Assembly: GCA_937925515.1 (NCBI GenBank)
Contig: CALALP010000043.1
Location: 25,094-89,093 of the forward strand
Direction of reading: 5' to 3'
Length of the DNA: 64,000 bases
Origin: an uncultured Lachnoanaerobaculum sp.
Lineage (GTDB): Bacteria; Bacillota; Clostridia; Lachnospirales; Lachnospiraceae
Below the pieces are notes generated by a model that was not told the origin of the DNA, did not search any database, and worked only from the letters and a program-made list of their open reading frames with translations. A program made the translations under genes and the position numbers. Shown in pieces: positions 1-9,182 of this stretch; position 1 is the stretch's first letter, and each line of letters starts with the position of its first letter.

Positions 1-365
1 CCACTCATTCTAAATATTTACCTTAAGAGTTTGCGTTCCTCTTTAGACTGAAATACATAATATTGTTTACATATTACTTACTTCATTGTTAAGATAGATT
101 AATCTATAAATCAGTGTTTTATTTATGTCAAATTGTATAAAATCAATCTTATTTTTGTGCAAATACTATATTTTATTTAGTTTAAAATAAAAAAACTGAT
201 AATAAATACTCTCTCAAAGTTCTATTATCAGTTTTTTATATTTTTTGATTGTGGATATTACAAACAATCTTGCAATACACACATAATTAACTCATCTTCT
301 TTTTCCTAAAATATAGTCCCTCTGTTGTAGTGATATTTTGAATGTTTTCTAAAATATTCTTACTC
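1..365. other. Intergenic region at window start
   Basis: No coding region is supported here. The stretch is AT-rich and holds the perfect inverted repeat at 191-236 downstream of the transketolase gene. Nothing else in it is recognisable on either strand. Confidence 0.6.
191..236. terminator. Inverted-repeat terminator after tkt
   Basis: Two perfect 14-base arms, AAAAACTGATAATA at 191-204 and its complement at 223-236, enclose an 18-base loop. The arms end in A/T runs on both strands, so it can act as a rho-independent terminator in either direction. It lies about 130 bases past the transketolase stop and is the first strong terminator there. Confidence 0.7.
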
Positions 366-2342
366 CTACAGCCCTTTTGCTACTTTAACAACATTTTCCA
401 CTGTAAAACCAAATTTCTTAAATAAGAGATTTTGTGGGGCACTTGCTCCAAAACCTTTCATTGCAACCACTGCACCGTCAAGTCCTGTATATCTTTCCCA
501 ACCAAAGCCTGAAAGGGCCTCTATTGCAACTCTCTTTCTAACTGAATTAGGAAGTACACTCTCCTTATACTCCTTACTTTGCTCCTCAAATAAATCCATA
601 CAAGGCATACTTACAACTCTTGCATCAATATCATCTTTAAGAAGTTCTTCCTTTGCCTTAAGTGCAAGTTCCACTTCAGAACCTGATGCCATTAAAATCA
701 TATCAGGTACTTCTTTCTTAGAATCACTAAGCACATATCCACCTTTTAAGGCATCTTTTCCACTTCCCTCAAGCTGAGGTAAATTCTGTCTTGTAAGTAT
801 TATTCCTGTCGGAGTATTTTCAGACTTCATAGCAGTATACCAAGCAGCGATAGTTTCTCTTGCATCAGCAGGTCTAAAAGCATAGAAATTAGGTAATGAC
901 CTAAGCATTGCAAGTTGTTCGATAGGCTCATGTGTAGGTCCGTCCTCTCCTACTCCGATAGAATCATGTGTAAATACAAATATTGTAGGTATTCTCATTA
1001 ATGATGAAAGTCTTGCCATAGGTTTTGTATAATCACTAAATACAAAGAATGTAGCACAATATGCCTTTAGTCCACCATGCAAAATAATTCCATTTGTTTC
1101 GGCAGTCATTGACAACTCTCTTACACCAAAATGAATGTTTCTGCCTGAATAGTTCTCACTTCCAAAATAGTCCTCTTTATCCATAACAGTTTTGTTTGAC
1201 GGAGAAAGGTCGGCAGAACCTCCTATTAGATTAGGGAAAATGTCTTTTAATCTATTAATTATACTTCCTGAAATATTTCTAGTTGCCTGCGGCTTATCGT
1301 CCCACTCCCAAAACTTATCTAAATCAATTTCATCATAATTTGGCTTACCGAAATATTTGTCCCAAAGTTCTTTTTTCTTTGGAAAGCGACTCTTATATTC
1401 ATCAAAAAGTACATTCCACTCATACTCTTTTTCTTCAAGTCTATTGGTAAGTTTATTATAATGTTCATATACATCAGCCGGCACATAGAAATCTTCTAAT
1501 GATTCCCAGCCTAGATTTTCTTTCATTGCAATTATATTATCTTTTCCTAAAGGCTCTCCATGTGCTGCTGCCTTACCCTGTTTTAAAGGACAGCCAAAGC
1601 CGATTTCTGTATTAATTTTAATAAAGCTAGGTCTATTTTTTTCAGCCTTAGCCTCACTTATCGCCTTGGCAATAGCTGATAAGTCATTTCCATTTTCCAC
1701 TTCAATAGTTTGGAAACCAAATGCCTGCATGCGTTTAACAACGTCTTCAGTAAAGGCAACATCTGTGCTACCCTCTATTGTTATATTATTTGAGTCATAC
1801 AAAACTATTAATTTACCAAGTTTTAATGTTCCTGCAAGTGAAAATGTTTCTGAGGAAATGCCCTCCATCATACAGCCGTCGCCACCAAGCACAAAAGTAT
1901 AATGATCAATTACAGGAAAGCCGTCTTCATTGAATTTAGCTGCCAAATGTGCCTCAGCCATAGCCATTCCTACTGCCATTCCCATTCCTGCTCCAAGTGG
2001 TCCAGTGGTTGCCTCAACCCCTACTGTATGACCATATTCAGGGTGTCCCGGAGTGAGTGAATCTAATTGTCTAAAGTTTTTTAAATCTTCTATAGTCAAA
2101 CCATATCCAAATAAATGTAGTAAAGAGTACAAAAGCATTGAACCATGCCCTGCTGATAAAATAAATCTATCTCTATTTATCCAACCAGGATTTTTAGGAT
2201 TATGTTTCATTTGATTTGCCCATAGCTCATAACTTATTGCCGCCGCTCCGAGTGGTAACCCCGGATGTCCTGAATTTGCCTTTTGTACACCGTCTGCTGA
2301 CAAAACTCTTATTGCATTTACTGCTTTTATTTCTATGCTCAT
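366..2342 (-). CDS. tkt: Transketolase
   Basis: Thiamine-diphosphate enzyme that moves two-carbon ketol units between pentose, triose and hexose phosphates in the non-oxidative pentose phosphate pathway. The protein is 658 residues, the normal length for a full transketolase. An SGHPG segment lies near residues 24-28, and the ThDP/metal motif GDGCMMEG near 154-161 continues to SNNITIEG. The pyrimidine-binding middle domain carries GVRELSM and HDSIGVGEDGPTHEP. I chose the ATG at 2342 because an AAAAGGAG site sits just upstream; an in-frame start 7 codons earlier lacks one. It lies 73 bases after a transaldolase gene on the same strand, so the two probably form an operon, with a small intercistronic stem-loop near 2375-2400. 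With the neighbouring ula genes it could process the pentose phosphate made from ascorbate. Confidence 0.95.
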   Translation of the reverse strand: MSIEIKAVNAIRVLSADGVQKANSGHPGLPLGAAAISYELWANQMKHNPKNPGWINRDRFILSAGHGSMLLYSLLHLFGYGLTIEDLKNFRQLDSLTPGHPEYGHTVGVEATTGPLGAGMGMAVGMAMAEAHLAAKFNEDGFPVIDHYTFVLGGDGCMMEGISSETFSLAGTLKLGKLIVLYDSNNITIEGSTDVAFTEDVVKRMQAFGFQTIEVENGNDLSAIAKAISEAKAEKNRPSFIKINTEIGFGCPLKQGKAAAHGEPLGKDNIIAMKENLGWESLEDFYVPADVYEHYNKLTNRLEEKEYEWNVLFDEYKSRFPKKKELWDKYFGKPNYDEIDLDKFWEWDDKPQATRNISGSIINRLKDIFPNLIGGSADLSPSNKTVMDKEDYFGSENYSGRNIHFGVRELSMTAETNGIILHGGLKAYCATFFVFSDYTKPMARLSSLMRIPTIFVFTHDSIGVGEDGPTHEPIEQLAMLRSLPNFYAFRPADARETIAAWYTAMKSENTPTGIILTRQNLPQLEGSGKDALKGGYVLSDSKKEVPDMILMASGSEVELALKAKEELLKDDIDARVVSMPCMDLFEEQSKEYKESVLPNSVRKRVAIEALSGFGWERYTGLDGAVVAMKGFGASAPQNLLFKKFGFTVENVVKVAKGL

Positions 2343-2415
2343 AAAATCTCCTTTTGAATACATAAAAGAAGACCTCGCAAGCTTGTAACCTTACAAAGCC
2401 TCTTTTTGTTATTAT

Positions 2416-3066
2416 TTAGTTAAATACTGCTTTATAGTCTGCTTGAAACTTTTCTATTCCCTTATCTGTAAGTGGGTGTTTAACCATTTGCATAAGCACT
2501 TTATAAGGAACTGTTGCTATATCTGCTCCCATTTTAGCACATTCTAAAACATGTAAAGGGTGTCTTACTGAGGCACATATAACTTCACAATCTATTTCAT
2601 TGATACCAAATACATCTGTAATATCTCTAATAATTTGAAGTCCGTCAGTTGCAATATCATCAAGCCTGCCAAGGAATGGAGATACATAAGTCGCACCTGC
2701 TCTTGCGGCAAGTAGTGCCTGACAAGCAGTAAAAATAAGTGTACAATTAGTCTTTATTCCCTCTGATTTTAAAACTTTAATAGCCTTAAGCCCCTCTGAA
2801 GTCATAGGTATCTTCACAACCATATTTGGATGAATTTTTGCAATTTCACGCCCCTCAGCAATCATCCCTTGTGCATCTGTTGTGCTTGCTTTAACTTCTC
2901 CACTTATAGGTCCGTCAACTATATCAGTAATCTCTTTGATGACCTTATTAAAATCTCTGCCCTCTTTTGCAATGAGAGAGGGATTAGTGGTTACTCCACA
3001 TATAATTCCCATGTCATTTGCATTTTTAATTTCATCAATATTAGCTGTGTCGATAAAAAATCTCAT
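2416..3066 (-). CDS. tal: Transaldolase, short (TalC/fructose-6-phosphate aldolase-like)
   Basis: Class I aldolase-fold enzyme of the short transaldolase/FSA family (216 residues, typical for the group). It begins with the family signature MRFFIDTANIDEI and has GVTTNPSL near residue 24. The Schiff-base lysine is most likely K85 in VVKIPMT. Sequence alone does not separate true transaldolase from fructose-6-phosphate aldolase; the adjacent transketolase gene favours transaldolase. The start at 3066 is preceded by AAGGAGG at good spacing. It is transcribed ahead of tkt and follows the NSS transporter gene by about 55 bases. Confidence 0.9.
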   Translation of the reverse strand: MRFFIDTANIDEIKNANDMGIICGVTTNPSLIAKEGRDFNKVIKEITDIVDGPISGEVKASTTDAQGMIAEGREIAKIHPNMVVKIPMTSEGLKAIKVLKSEGIKTNCTLIFTACQALLAARAGATYVSPFLGRLDDIATDGLQIIRDITDVFGINEIDCEVICASVRHPLHVLECAKMGADIATVPYKVLMQMVKHPLTDKGIEKFQADYKAVFN

Positions 3067-3121
3067 TTCAATCCTCCTTATACTTTAAATAAGTTTTATT
3101 ATAAAGGTAAATGACTATAAT

Positions 3122-4483
3122 TTAAAATTTTATAAATCCTAAGATAAGAATTGCAATTACTAGTATCGGAAGAACATATGTCATATATGGTCGCATCCAT
3201 TCCTTAACCTTAGGTCCATCTCCCTTATTTGCCTCTTTTACAAAATTCTCCCAGCCCCAGCCATATCTGCTTACACAAAAAAGTACAAATACAACTGAGC
3301 CACCCGGAAGTAAAATATTACTTACTAAGAAATCTTCAAAATCAAGTATACTGCTTGTGCCGCCAAGAGGGTGTAAACCACTCCATAAGTTAAAACCTAA
3401 TGCACATGGTACTGATAATAATATTACAATAATACAATTTATTAGACAAGCCTTTTTCCTTGACCAACCAAATAAATCCATAGTACATGCTAAAATATTT
3501 TCAAATACTGCAAGTACTGTACTAAATGCCGCAAATGTCATAAATACAAAGAAAAGACTTCCCCAAACTCTACCAAATGCAATGTCATTAAAAATATTAG
3601 GTAATGTTATAAATATAAGTCCCGGCCCTGAATTAACTTCAACATTATAAGAATAACAGGCAGGAAAGATTATTAAACCTGCTGATATTGCTACAAATGT
3701 ATCTAAGAGTGCAACATTTATAGATTCGCCTAAAAGTGCCTTTTCATTTCCGATATAACTTCCAAATATAGCCATTGCACCTATACCAAGACTAAGAGTA
3801 AAAAAGCTTTGATTCATAGCTGCAACTACTAACTTCATAAAACCTTGTTCGCTTGCTCTTTTAAAATCAGGTATAAGGTAAAATGCTAATCCCTTTGATG
3901 CACCTTTCATAAAAACTGAATTTATTGCAAGTATAACCATTATAATTAAAAGTGCTATCATCATAACCTTGGTTATTTTTTCCAAACCATTTTGTAAACC
4001 TATTGAACAGATAAAAAAGCCAAGTACTACAATAACTGCCATAAAAACTACTTGTGATACAGGATCTGCAAGCATATCGTTAAATAAATTAGCTACTGTT
4101 TTACTATTTGTACCCTCAAACTTACCTGATGCCATGTCAACAAAATATTTTAACATCCAACCTGAAACCACCGTATAAAAAAACATCAAAATATAATTTC
4201 CTGCCATAGCAAGATAGCCATGCAAAAACCACTTACTTTTACTTGGTGCAAGTTTATCATATATATGCACAGGACTTTTTCTACTTGCTCTACCCATTGA
4301 AAATTCCATAGTCATTACAGGAACTCCCATTACTATAAGGAAAAATAAATACACAAGTACAAAGACCCCTCCTCCATATTGACCTGTAACATAAGGAAAT
4401 CTCCATACATTTCCAATTCCTATTGCACAACCTGCACTAAGCAGAATAAAACCAAGTCTACTTCCAAGCCTTTCTCTTTTCAT
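3122..4483 (-). CDS. Sodium-dependent transporter, NSS (SNF) family
   Basis: Integral membrane symporter of the neurotransmitter:sodium symporter family, whose bacterial members (LeuT, TnaT, MhsT) import amino acids with Na+. It has 453 residues and about eleven or twelve hydrophobic segments. The TM1 signature GCAIGIGNVWRFPY lies at about residues 18-31, with the unwound-helix region that holds substrate and sodium in this family. The start at 4483 follows an AAAGGGG site. The substrate cannot be assigned. It sits between the ula genes and the tal/tkt pair on the same strand; I see no link to ascorbate use beyond proximity. The 248-base upstream gap is very AT-rich and probably holds its own promoter. 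Confidence 0.9.
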   Translation of the reverse strand: MKRERLGSRLGFILLSAGCAIGIGNVWRFPYVTGQYGGGVFVLVYLFFLIVMGVPVMTMEFSMGRASRKSPVHIYDKLAPSKSKWFLHGYLAMAGNYILMFFYTVVSGWMLKYFVDMASGKFEGTNSKTVANLFNDMLADPVSQVVFMAVIVVLGFFICSIGLQNGLEKITKVMMIALLIIMVILAINSVFMKGASKGLAFYLIPDFKRASEQGFMKLVVAAMNQSFFTLSLGIGAMAIFGSYIGNEKALLGESINVALLDTFVAISAGLIIFPACYSYNVEVNSGPGLIFITLPNIFNDIAFGRVWGSLFFVFMTFAAFSTVLAVFENILACTMDLFGWSRKKACLINCIIVILLSVPCALGFNLWSGLHPLGGTSSILDFEDFLVSNILLPGGSVVFVLFCVSRYGWGWENFVKEANKGDGPKVKEWMRPYMTYVLPILVIAILILGFIKF

Positions 4484-4731
4484 ATACTAAGCCCCTTTCA
4501 CTATTAGAATTTTCAAATCTAAAAAAGATTTGTAGTTTAGGATAGCATAGCATTAAACTGTTGACAAGATGTTATAAATAATTCATTTATAATTTAGCCT
4601 TTTAGTTAATAATTGGTTTATAAATTATATAAAAAGTAAATAATCAATGTTATTTAGGTTAAAAATGATTGTTAAAATATATATAAGCAAAATTTCTATA
4701 AGTTAAAATTTAAACATTTTAGCTATAATTA

Positions 4732-5424
4732 TTATTTTTTCTGACCATAGTAAGCATTAGGTCCATGCTTTCTCATAAAATGTTTTTTCTGTAAAAAATC
4801 AGGTGCAGGTTCTACATTCTTATTAATAAGTTCAGTAAATAGATTCATTTTAGCAACTTCTTCTAATACTACTGCATTATGAAATGCCTCATGTGCGTCT
4901 TTTCCAAATGTAAAAGGTCCATGATTTTTACAAAGTACCCCCGGAACATGCAATGGGTTTAAGTCTTTAAATACTTCTACTATTAAATTACCTGTATTTT
5001 TTTCATAAGCCTCTTCAATTTCATTTTCAGATAAAACTCTTGCACAAGGAATTTCTCCGAAAAAGTAATCTGCATGTGTTGTGCCATAACATGGGAGATT
5101 TCTACCTGACTGTGCCCAACTTGTAGCATAGGTACTGTGAGTATGTACAATTCCTCCTATATTATTCCAACATTTATAAAGTACTGCATGTGTGGGGGTA
5201 TCAGAGGATGGATTTAAATCTCCCTCAACTTTGTTGCCGTCAAAATCTACTACTACCATATCCTCAGGCTTTAACTTTTCATAAGGCACTCCACTTGGCT
5301 TAATTACAAAAAGTTTACTTTCTCTGTCAACTCCACTTACATTACCCCAAGTAAATGTTACCAAATTATACTTTGGTAAAAGCATATTTGCCTCATATAC
5401 TTCTTGCTTTAACTTTTCTAACAT
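4732..5424 (-). CDS. ulaF: L-ribulose-5-phosphate 4-epimerase (UlaF/AraD type)
   Basis: Zinc-dependent class II aldolase-family epimerase that turns L-ribulose 5-phosphate into D-xylulose 5-phosphate, the last step of ascorbate and arabinose breakdown. It has 230 residues, the usual length. Metal ligands are visible as HTHS (His94, His96) and His168 in KNHGPF, with substrate residues in SSDTPTH and THADY and a C-terminal tyrosine pair. A GGGAGG site precedes the ATG. It is the last gene of ulaR-ulaE-propeller-ulaF and starts 11 bases after the propeller gene. UlaF is preferred over AraD because of the ula genes around it. Confidence 0.92.
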   Translation of the reverse strand: MLEKLKQEVYEANMLLPKYNLVTFTWGNVSGVDRESKLFVIKPSGVPYEKLKPEDMVVVDFDGNKVEGDLNPSSDTPTHAVLYKCWNNIGGIVHTHSTYATSWAQSGRNLPCYGTTHADYFFGEIPCARVLSENEIEEAYEKNTGNLIVEVFKDLNPLHVPGVLCKNHGPFTFGKDAHEAFHNAVVLEEVAKMNLFTELINKNVEPAPDFLQKKHFMRKHGPNAYYGQKK

Positions 5425-5435
5425 GTGTCCTCCCT

Positions 5436-6485
5436 TTATTTCTTAAATTCATATCTTGCTATTTCATCTGTTTCTCTATTAGTGGAAATGAGATATTCCC
5501 TGCCATTATATTCATACTTATAGACATTGGCTGAACCCTTACCTGAATCTATAAGAGTTGACTCTATCTCGCCCTTTTCCTTATTCCACCTAAATAATAT
5601 CAAATCCATTTCCCCACGTCTATGACCTATAACGACAACCGGTTCTCCCAAAACATTACCACCAAAAATAGAATGTACAAACTCTACTTTTTTACCATAA
5701 TCATAAAACTTAGTATACTTTCCATTTTGTTTCCTATAAAAGCTTATATTATCTCCATGGAAAGGTGCAATGACTACAAGCTCATCTTCTCCGTCATTAT
5801 CAACGTCTACAAGCGTACAATCTGAGGCAGGAACATCTACAAGTTCCTCGATTTCCCACTCTCCTTTTTCATTTTCCGGAGGGGTAAATCTAAATACTCC
5901 ATTATCACATGCTACTAGAGCTGTATCATAATCATCTTTTTTAATCATGTAAAAACCATGATTTTTTAACATATCATCTTTTATCACTTTTAGCTCAAGT
6001 TGTTTTTCATCTCCATAACTACTTAAATCATTTGGCAAAACACATGCAAGTACTTTACCTGCCTTACTCCAATCATCTCTATACTCATGACCTGATTTAA
6101 TTGTACAAGCGATTAGATAATTAACCCCATTTCTATTTAAAATTCCAAATCTATGTACAAATGGTAGTTCTACCAAAACTTTTCTCTCCCAATTTCCTTT
6201 TGAGATAGGTCTTATAATCATTATTTTAGCCTCACTTGAATCATTTTGAGAGTAAAATTTATGAGTAGCAAGAAATACTCCGTCAGAATTAGGTACTTGC
6301 TGCATACTCATAACTCCTCCAGGTTCATTCCAAAGAGTATCGACTTCATTTCCGTCCATATCAAATAAAATACATCTGTCTTGCTTTTCAGCTGCCACAA
6401 GTATATAATCTTTTCCTTGATATTTTAAGGGTGCAATAGAATAACATTTTGTTAAATTAGCTAACACTTTCTTCTCTATTTTCAT
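5436..6485 (-). CDS. Predicted beta-propeller protein of unknown function in ula cluster
   Basis: A 349-residue soluble protein with no signal peptide or membrane segment. It is built of repeated short beta-strand blocks such as GKDYILVAAEK, GVNYLIACT, TALVACDNGVFRF, EPVVVIGHRRG and GREYLISTN. One block, VDVDNDGEDELVVIA, is a calcium-binding FG-GAP/VCBS-like loop. This suggests a six- or seven-bladed propeller acting in the cytoplasm. I do not recognise a named function. Its ATG overlaps the ulaE stop by 4 bases and it sits directly before ulaF, so it is almost certainly co-made with ascorbate enzymes. A sugar-acid-modifying or lactone-handling role is possible but only inferred. Confidence 0.75.
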   Translation of the reverse strand: MKIEKKVLANLTKCYSIAPLKYQGKDYILVAAEKQDRCILFDMDGNEVDTLWNEPGGVMSMQQVPNSDGVFLATHKFYSQNDSSEAKIMIIRPISKGNWERKVLVELPFVHRFGILNRNGVNYLIACTIKSGHEYRDDWSKAGKVLACVLPNDLSSYGDEKQLELKVIKDDMLKNHGFYMIKKDDYDTALVACDNGVFRFTPPENEKGEWEIEELVDVPASDCTLVDVDNDGEDELVVIAPFHGDNISFYRKQNGKYTKFYDYGKKVEFVHSIFGGNVLGEPVVVIGHRRGEMDLILFRWNKEKGEIESTLIDSGKGSANVYKYEYNGREYLISTNRETDEIARYEFKK

Positions 6486-7333
6486 ACTTCCTCCTGTTTG
6501 TCTAAGATGTCTGCCATAAGTTTTCTTGAAAGTTTAACTTCATCTTCCCATTTCTCATCTCCAAGATACCAAAACTCTGTAACAAATCTTCTTACTCCCA
6601 TTTTAAAAGCAAGTTTAATACCTTTTTCAAAATCTACATGACCGTCGCCATAATGTCTATTCCTATAAATTCCCGGAACTGTTTCTTTTAAATGTAATGC
6701 TATAATTCTGCCCTCTCCACTCTTTATATCTTCATATAAGTCTGAGGTATAAAGCACTGCCGCATTAGTTAGATTACCTAAATCAGGATATACATTTAAA
6801 TATGGAGAATTAACTATATTTACATACTTCATACTCTTTTTAACTGTATCCATAAAAGCTGTTTCCATAGTTTCAAATCCCATTAAAATCCCATATTTTG
6901 CAGCAAATAATGTTGCTTTTTTCAAATTCTTTTCAAACATTTTAAGTGTATCTTCATCAGAAGTTTCATAATAAACATCATAACCTGCAAGCTGAATAAT
7001 CCTTATACCTAAATCACTTGCAAGAATAATAGCCTTTTCCATAATTTCAAGACTTCTTTTTCTTATATTTTCATCATGACTTCCAAGTGGATATTTTCTA
7101 TGCCCACTTAAACACATAGAGCGAATAGGCATACCTGTTTTATACATTAAATTTACTAAGTTTTGCCTATCCTCTAGTGTCATATCAAGTCTTTCCAGTT
7201 TTTCATCTGTTTCATCAATGCTCATCTCTATAAAATCATAGCCTGCATTTTTAGCGACTATCATTTTTTCTTTCCAACTAAGTTCGCTTGGCATTGCTTT
7301 TTCATATAATCCCAACAAATATTTTTTATTCAT
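6482..7333 (-). CDS. ulaE: L-ribulose-5-phosphate 3-epimerase (UlaE/L-xylulose-5-phosphate 3-epimerase)
   Basis: TIM-barrel sugar-phosphate epimerase that converts L-xylulose 5-phosphate to L-ribulose 5-phosphate in ascorbate breakdown. At 283 residues it matches UlaE/SgbU. The N-terminus reads LGLYEKAMPSELSW, a typical family opening. The acidic residues expected at the metal/catalytic site are seen in MGFETMET and VTEFWYLGDEKW, with YPDLGN and HLKE between them. It overlaps the regulator gene by 8 bases upstream and the propeller gene by 4 bases downstream, which indicates translational coupling. Confidence 0.92.
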   Translation of the reverse strand: MNKKYLLGLYEKAMPSELSWKEKMIVAKNAGYDFIEMSIDETDEKLERLDMTLEDRQNLVNLMYKTGMPIRSMCLSGHRKYPLGSHDENIRKRSLEIMEKAIILASDLGIRIIQLAGYDVYYETSDEDTLKMFEKNLKKATLFAAKYGILMGFETMETAFMDTVKKSMKYVNIVNSPYLNVYPDLGNLTNAAVLYTSDLYEDIKSGEGRIIALHLKETVPGIYRNRHYGDGHVDFEKGIKLAFKMGVRRFVTEFWYLGDEKWEDEVKLSRKLMADILDKQEEV

Positions 7334-8087
7334 TTATTTTTACCTGATATACTTTTACTCCTTTCTTTTTAATTGCATCAATCGCTTTTGAATCAGCCTT
7401 TTCATCAGTAATAAGATAAGTTATCTTTTCAATGTCTGCACTTACAAAACTTGAGTTTTTCCCTATTTTAGTATGGTCTGCAAGTACATAAACCTCTTTT
7501 GTGGCATGTTTAATCATCATTTCATTTATATTAACTTCTGAAAAAAATTCTGTGGTTATACCTCCCTCAGCACTTATTCCTGAACAACCCATAAATGCTT
7601 TTTTTGCATATATCGGATTTAGATTTTTAAGTGCAAAATCTCCAACCATAGAATCTTTTTGTCGTCTTAGTTCGCCACCTGTAAGTATTACATCTATTCT
7701 TTTATCTCTTGTTTGATAAATGGCTTTTCCATTGTTTGTAATTACTGTAACTCTTTTATCCTTTATATGATTGAGAATTTGTATTGCATTGCTGCTTGTA
7801 TTTATAAAAAATGTATCCCCTGCCTCTATAAAATTTGCAGCAAACTTAGCAATCTTTTCTCGATACATCTTAAGTTCTTCTTTTTCATCAAAAATTAAAA
7901 CTGCACCACCATGTGTTCTATTTATTATTTTTCTTGACTCAAGATATGTAAGATCACGTCTTATCGTCATCTTTGATACACCAAATTTAACAGAAAGAAG
8001 TTCAACACTTACAGAATGATTTGCTTTTAGCTCCTCCTCTATTGCTTTCCAACGTTTTTCAACATAAGACTTCTCTCTCTTTACCAT
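7326..8087 (-). CDS. ulaR: DeoR-family transcriptional regulator (UlaR-like)
   Basis: DNA-binding repressor-type regulator of 253 residues. The N-terminal DeoR winged helix covers about residues 8-65, with VSVELLSVKFGVSKMTIRRD as its helix-turn-helix and RTHGGAV closing the wing. The C-terminal sugar-phosphate sensor domain shows TNNGKAI and LTGGELRRQKDSMVG. Its place ahead of ulaE and ulaF suggests it senses an ascorbate-derived phosphate and controls this locus. Repeated GTTC-type sites upstream of ulaG are candidate operators. Only 27 bases separate its start from the end of the broken kinase gene, so it may be read from that gene's promoter. An AGAGG site supports the ATG at 8087. Confidence 0.88.
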   Translation of the reverse strand: MVKREKSYVEKRWKAIEEELKANHSVSVELLSVKFGVSKMTIRRDLTYLESRKIINRTHGGAVLIFDEKEELKMYREKIAKFAANFIEAGDTFFINTSSNAIQILNHIKDKRVTVITNNGKAIYQTRDKRIDVILTGGELRRQKDSMVGDFALKNLNPIYAKKAFMGCSGISAEGGITTEFFSEVNINEMMIKHATKEVYVLADHTKIGKNSSFVSADIEKITYLITDEKADSKAIDAIKKKGVKVYQVKINE

Positions 8088-8114
8088 TTTCTTTACCTCT
8101 GATTTTAAACTTAA

Positions 8115-9073
8115 TCATTTATTTAAAACTTTCTCATATATGGGAAGTAATATCTTTTTATACCTTTCAATCAAAAATTTTTTATAAAATTCTTTTTGTA
8201 GGCTTGATATAACATCTAACTCCTCAAATTTTTCAGGTATATCATCAATTATCTTACAACAACTTTCTAAATTGATTTTTGGTACAACGCTTATTACTGC
8301 ATTAATTAATCCCTTATCTAACTTATTGTCGCTACTTTTATCTAAACTTAAGTTTTTTAATGTCTTAACAGAGTCAACTCTATTTTCATTGTATGCATAA
8401 GGTGTTTTACCATTTAATAAAATTTGTTTGAAATTTTGCTCATCATTTAATATCTTTGAAATTTTAATGTCGTCATGCTTTAAAAAAAACTTGCACCATT
8501 ATCAAATATAGGAGCTAGCTTAATCTCTCCTGTTTCTTCATTAATTAAGACACCCCAATTCCAATTATGTCTATCATTATTATTTATAAAACAGTCAACA
8601 ACAAACATTTGAAAAAAAAGTTTCCAAGCATTTAAATCAAGTAGTAACTTATTATTTTCCATAACAAATAATAACTCATTTAAATCAACTTGGTCTCTAC
8701 TTGTAGTAGAACTACTTATATTTTCACGCTCAATTTCTAAATTCTTTAAATAGTAGTTTTTAATGTCATGAATAGGAATCATTCTAAAACCGTTTTCATT
8801 GAAATCTTTACAAGCAACTACTACTTTATTATTATATCTTCCTAGCTCAACCTTATGTGTATCAAAGCCTAAATTTTCATATATCTTACTGCCTATGTAT
8901 TCTGAAATAGGCGATGTTGTATATGGTATACCGACATTGCTTAAATTCTTAGTATTCTTAGGGAATTTTAGCATCCAATGACCATTATCAATAATGCACA
9001 TCTTAGTTCCTGCATTACCACCATAAAATCTATATGCCTCTTTATAGCTATTGTAATTTTTTAATGTAATCAT
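8115..9073 (-). pseudogene. HipA/CtkA-like serine/threonine kinase, frameshifted
   Basis: The intact part (8480-9073, 197 residues) has the catalytic features of HipA/CtkA-type kinases: a nucleotide-binding lysine in MLKFPK (K36), the catalytic loop NNNDRHNWNWG (164-174) and the metal motif DNGASF (191-196). Reading then stops at TAA directly after a run of eight T. One extra T would continue reading for 121 more codons to a TGA at 8115-8117, with no other stop, giving about 319 residues. This is a frameshift in a homopolymer: a decayed gene, a phase-variable switch or a sequencing error. The ATG at 9073 follows AAGGA. No partner antitoxin gene is visible. The gene splits the ula locus and lies next to an IS-end-like repeat, which suggests acquisition. 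Confidence 0.8.
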
Positions 9074-9112
9074 TTAAAATATCCTTAAGTATCTACTACT
9101 ACTATTATTTTA

Positions 9113-9153
9113 GGAGCTGTTGCGAAATACCTATCAATTTTGCAACAGCCCCC
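9113..9153. repeat. IS-end-like inverted repeat
   Basis: GGAGCTGTTGCGAAA at 9113-9127 faces TTTTGCAACAGCCCCC at about 9138-9153, with GCTGTTGC/GCAACAGC as perfect arms. The same 15-base motif, with one base changed, recurs at 63930. GCTGTTGCAAA-like termini are common on bacterial insertion sequences. No transposase lies between the arms, so this looks like a miniature remnant or two abutting ends. It could also fold in RNA and terminate the ulaB transcript. Confidence 0.55.
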
Positions 9154-9182
9154 AAAACTACATAACATCTATTATCTTAAAA

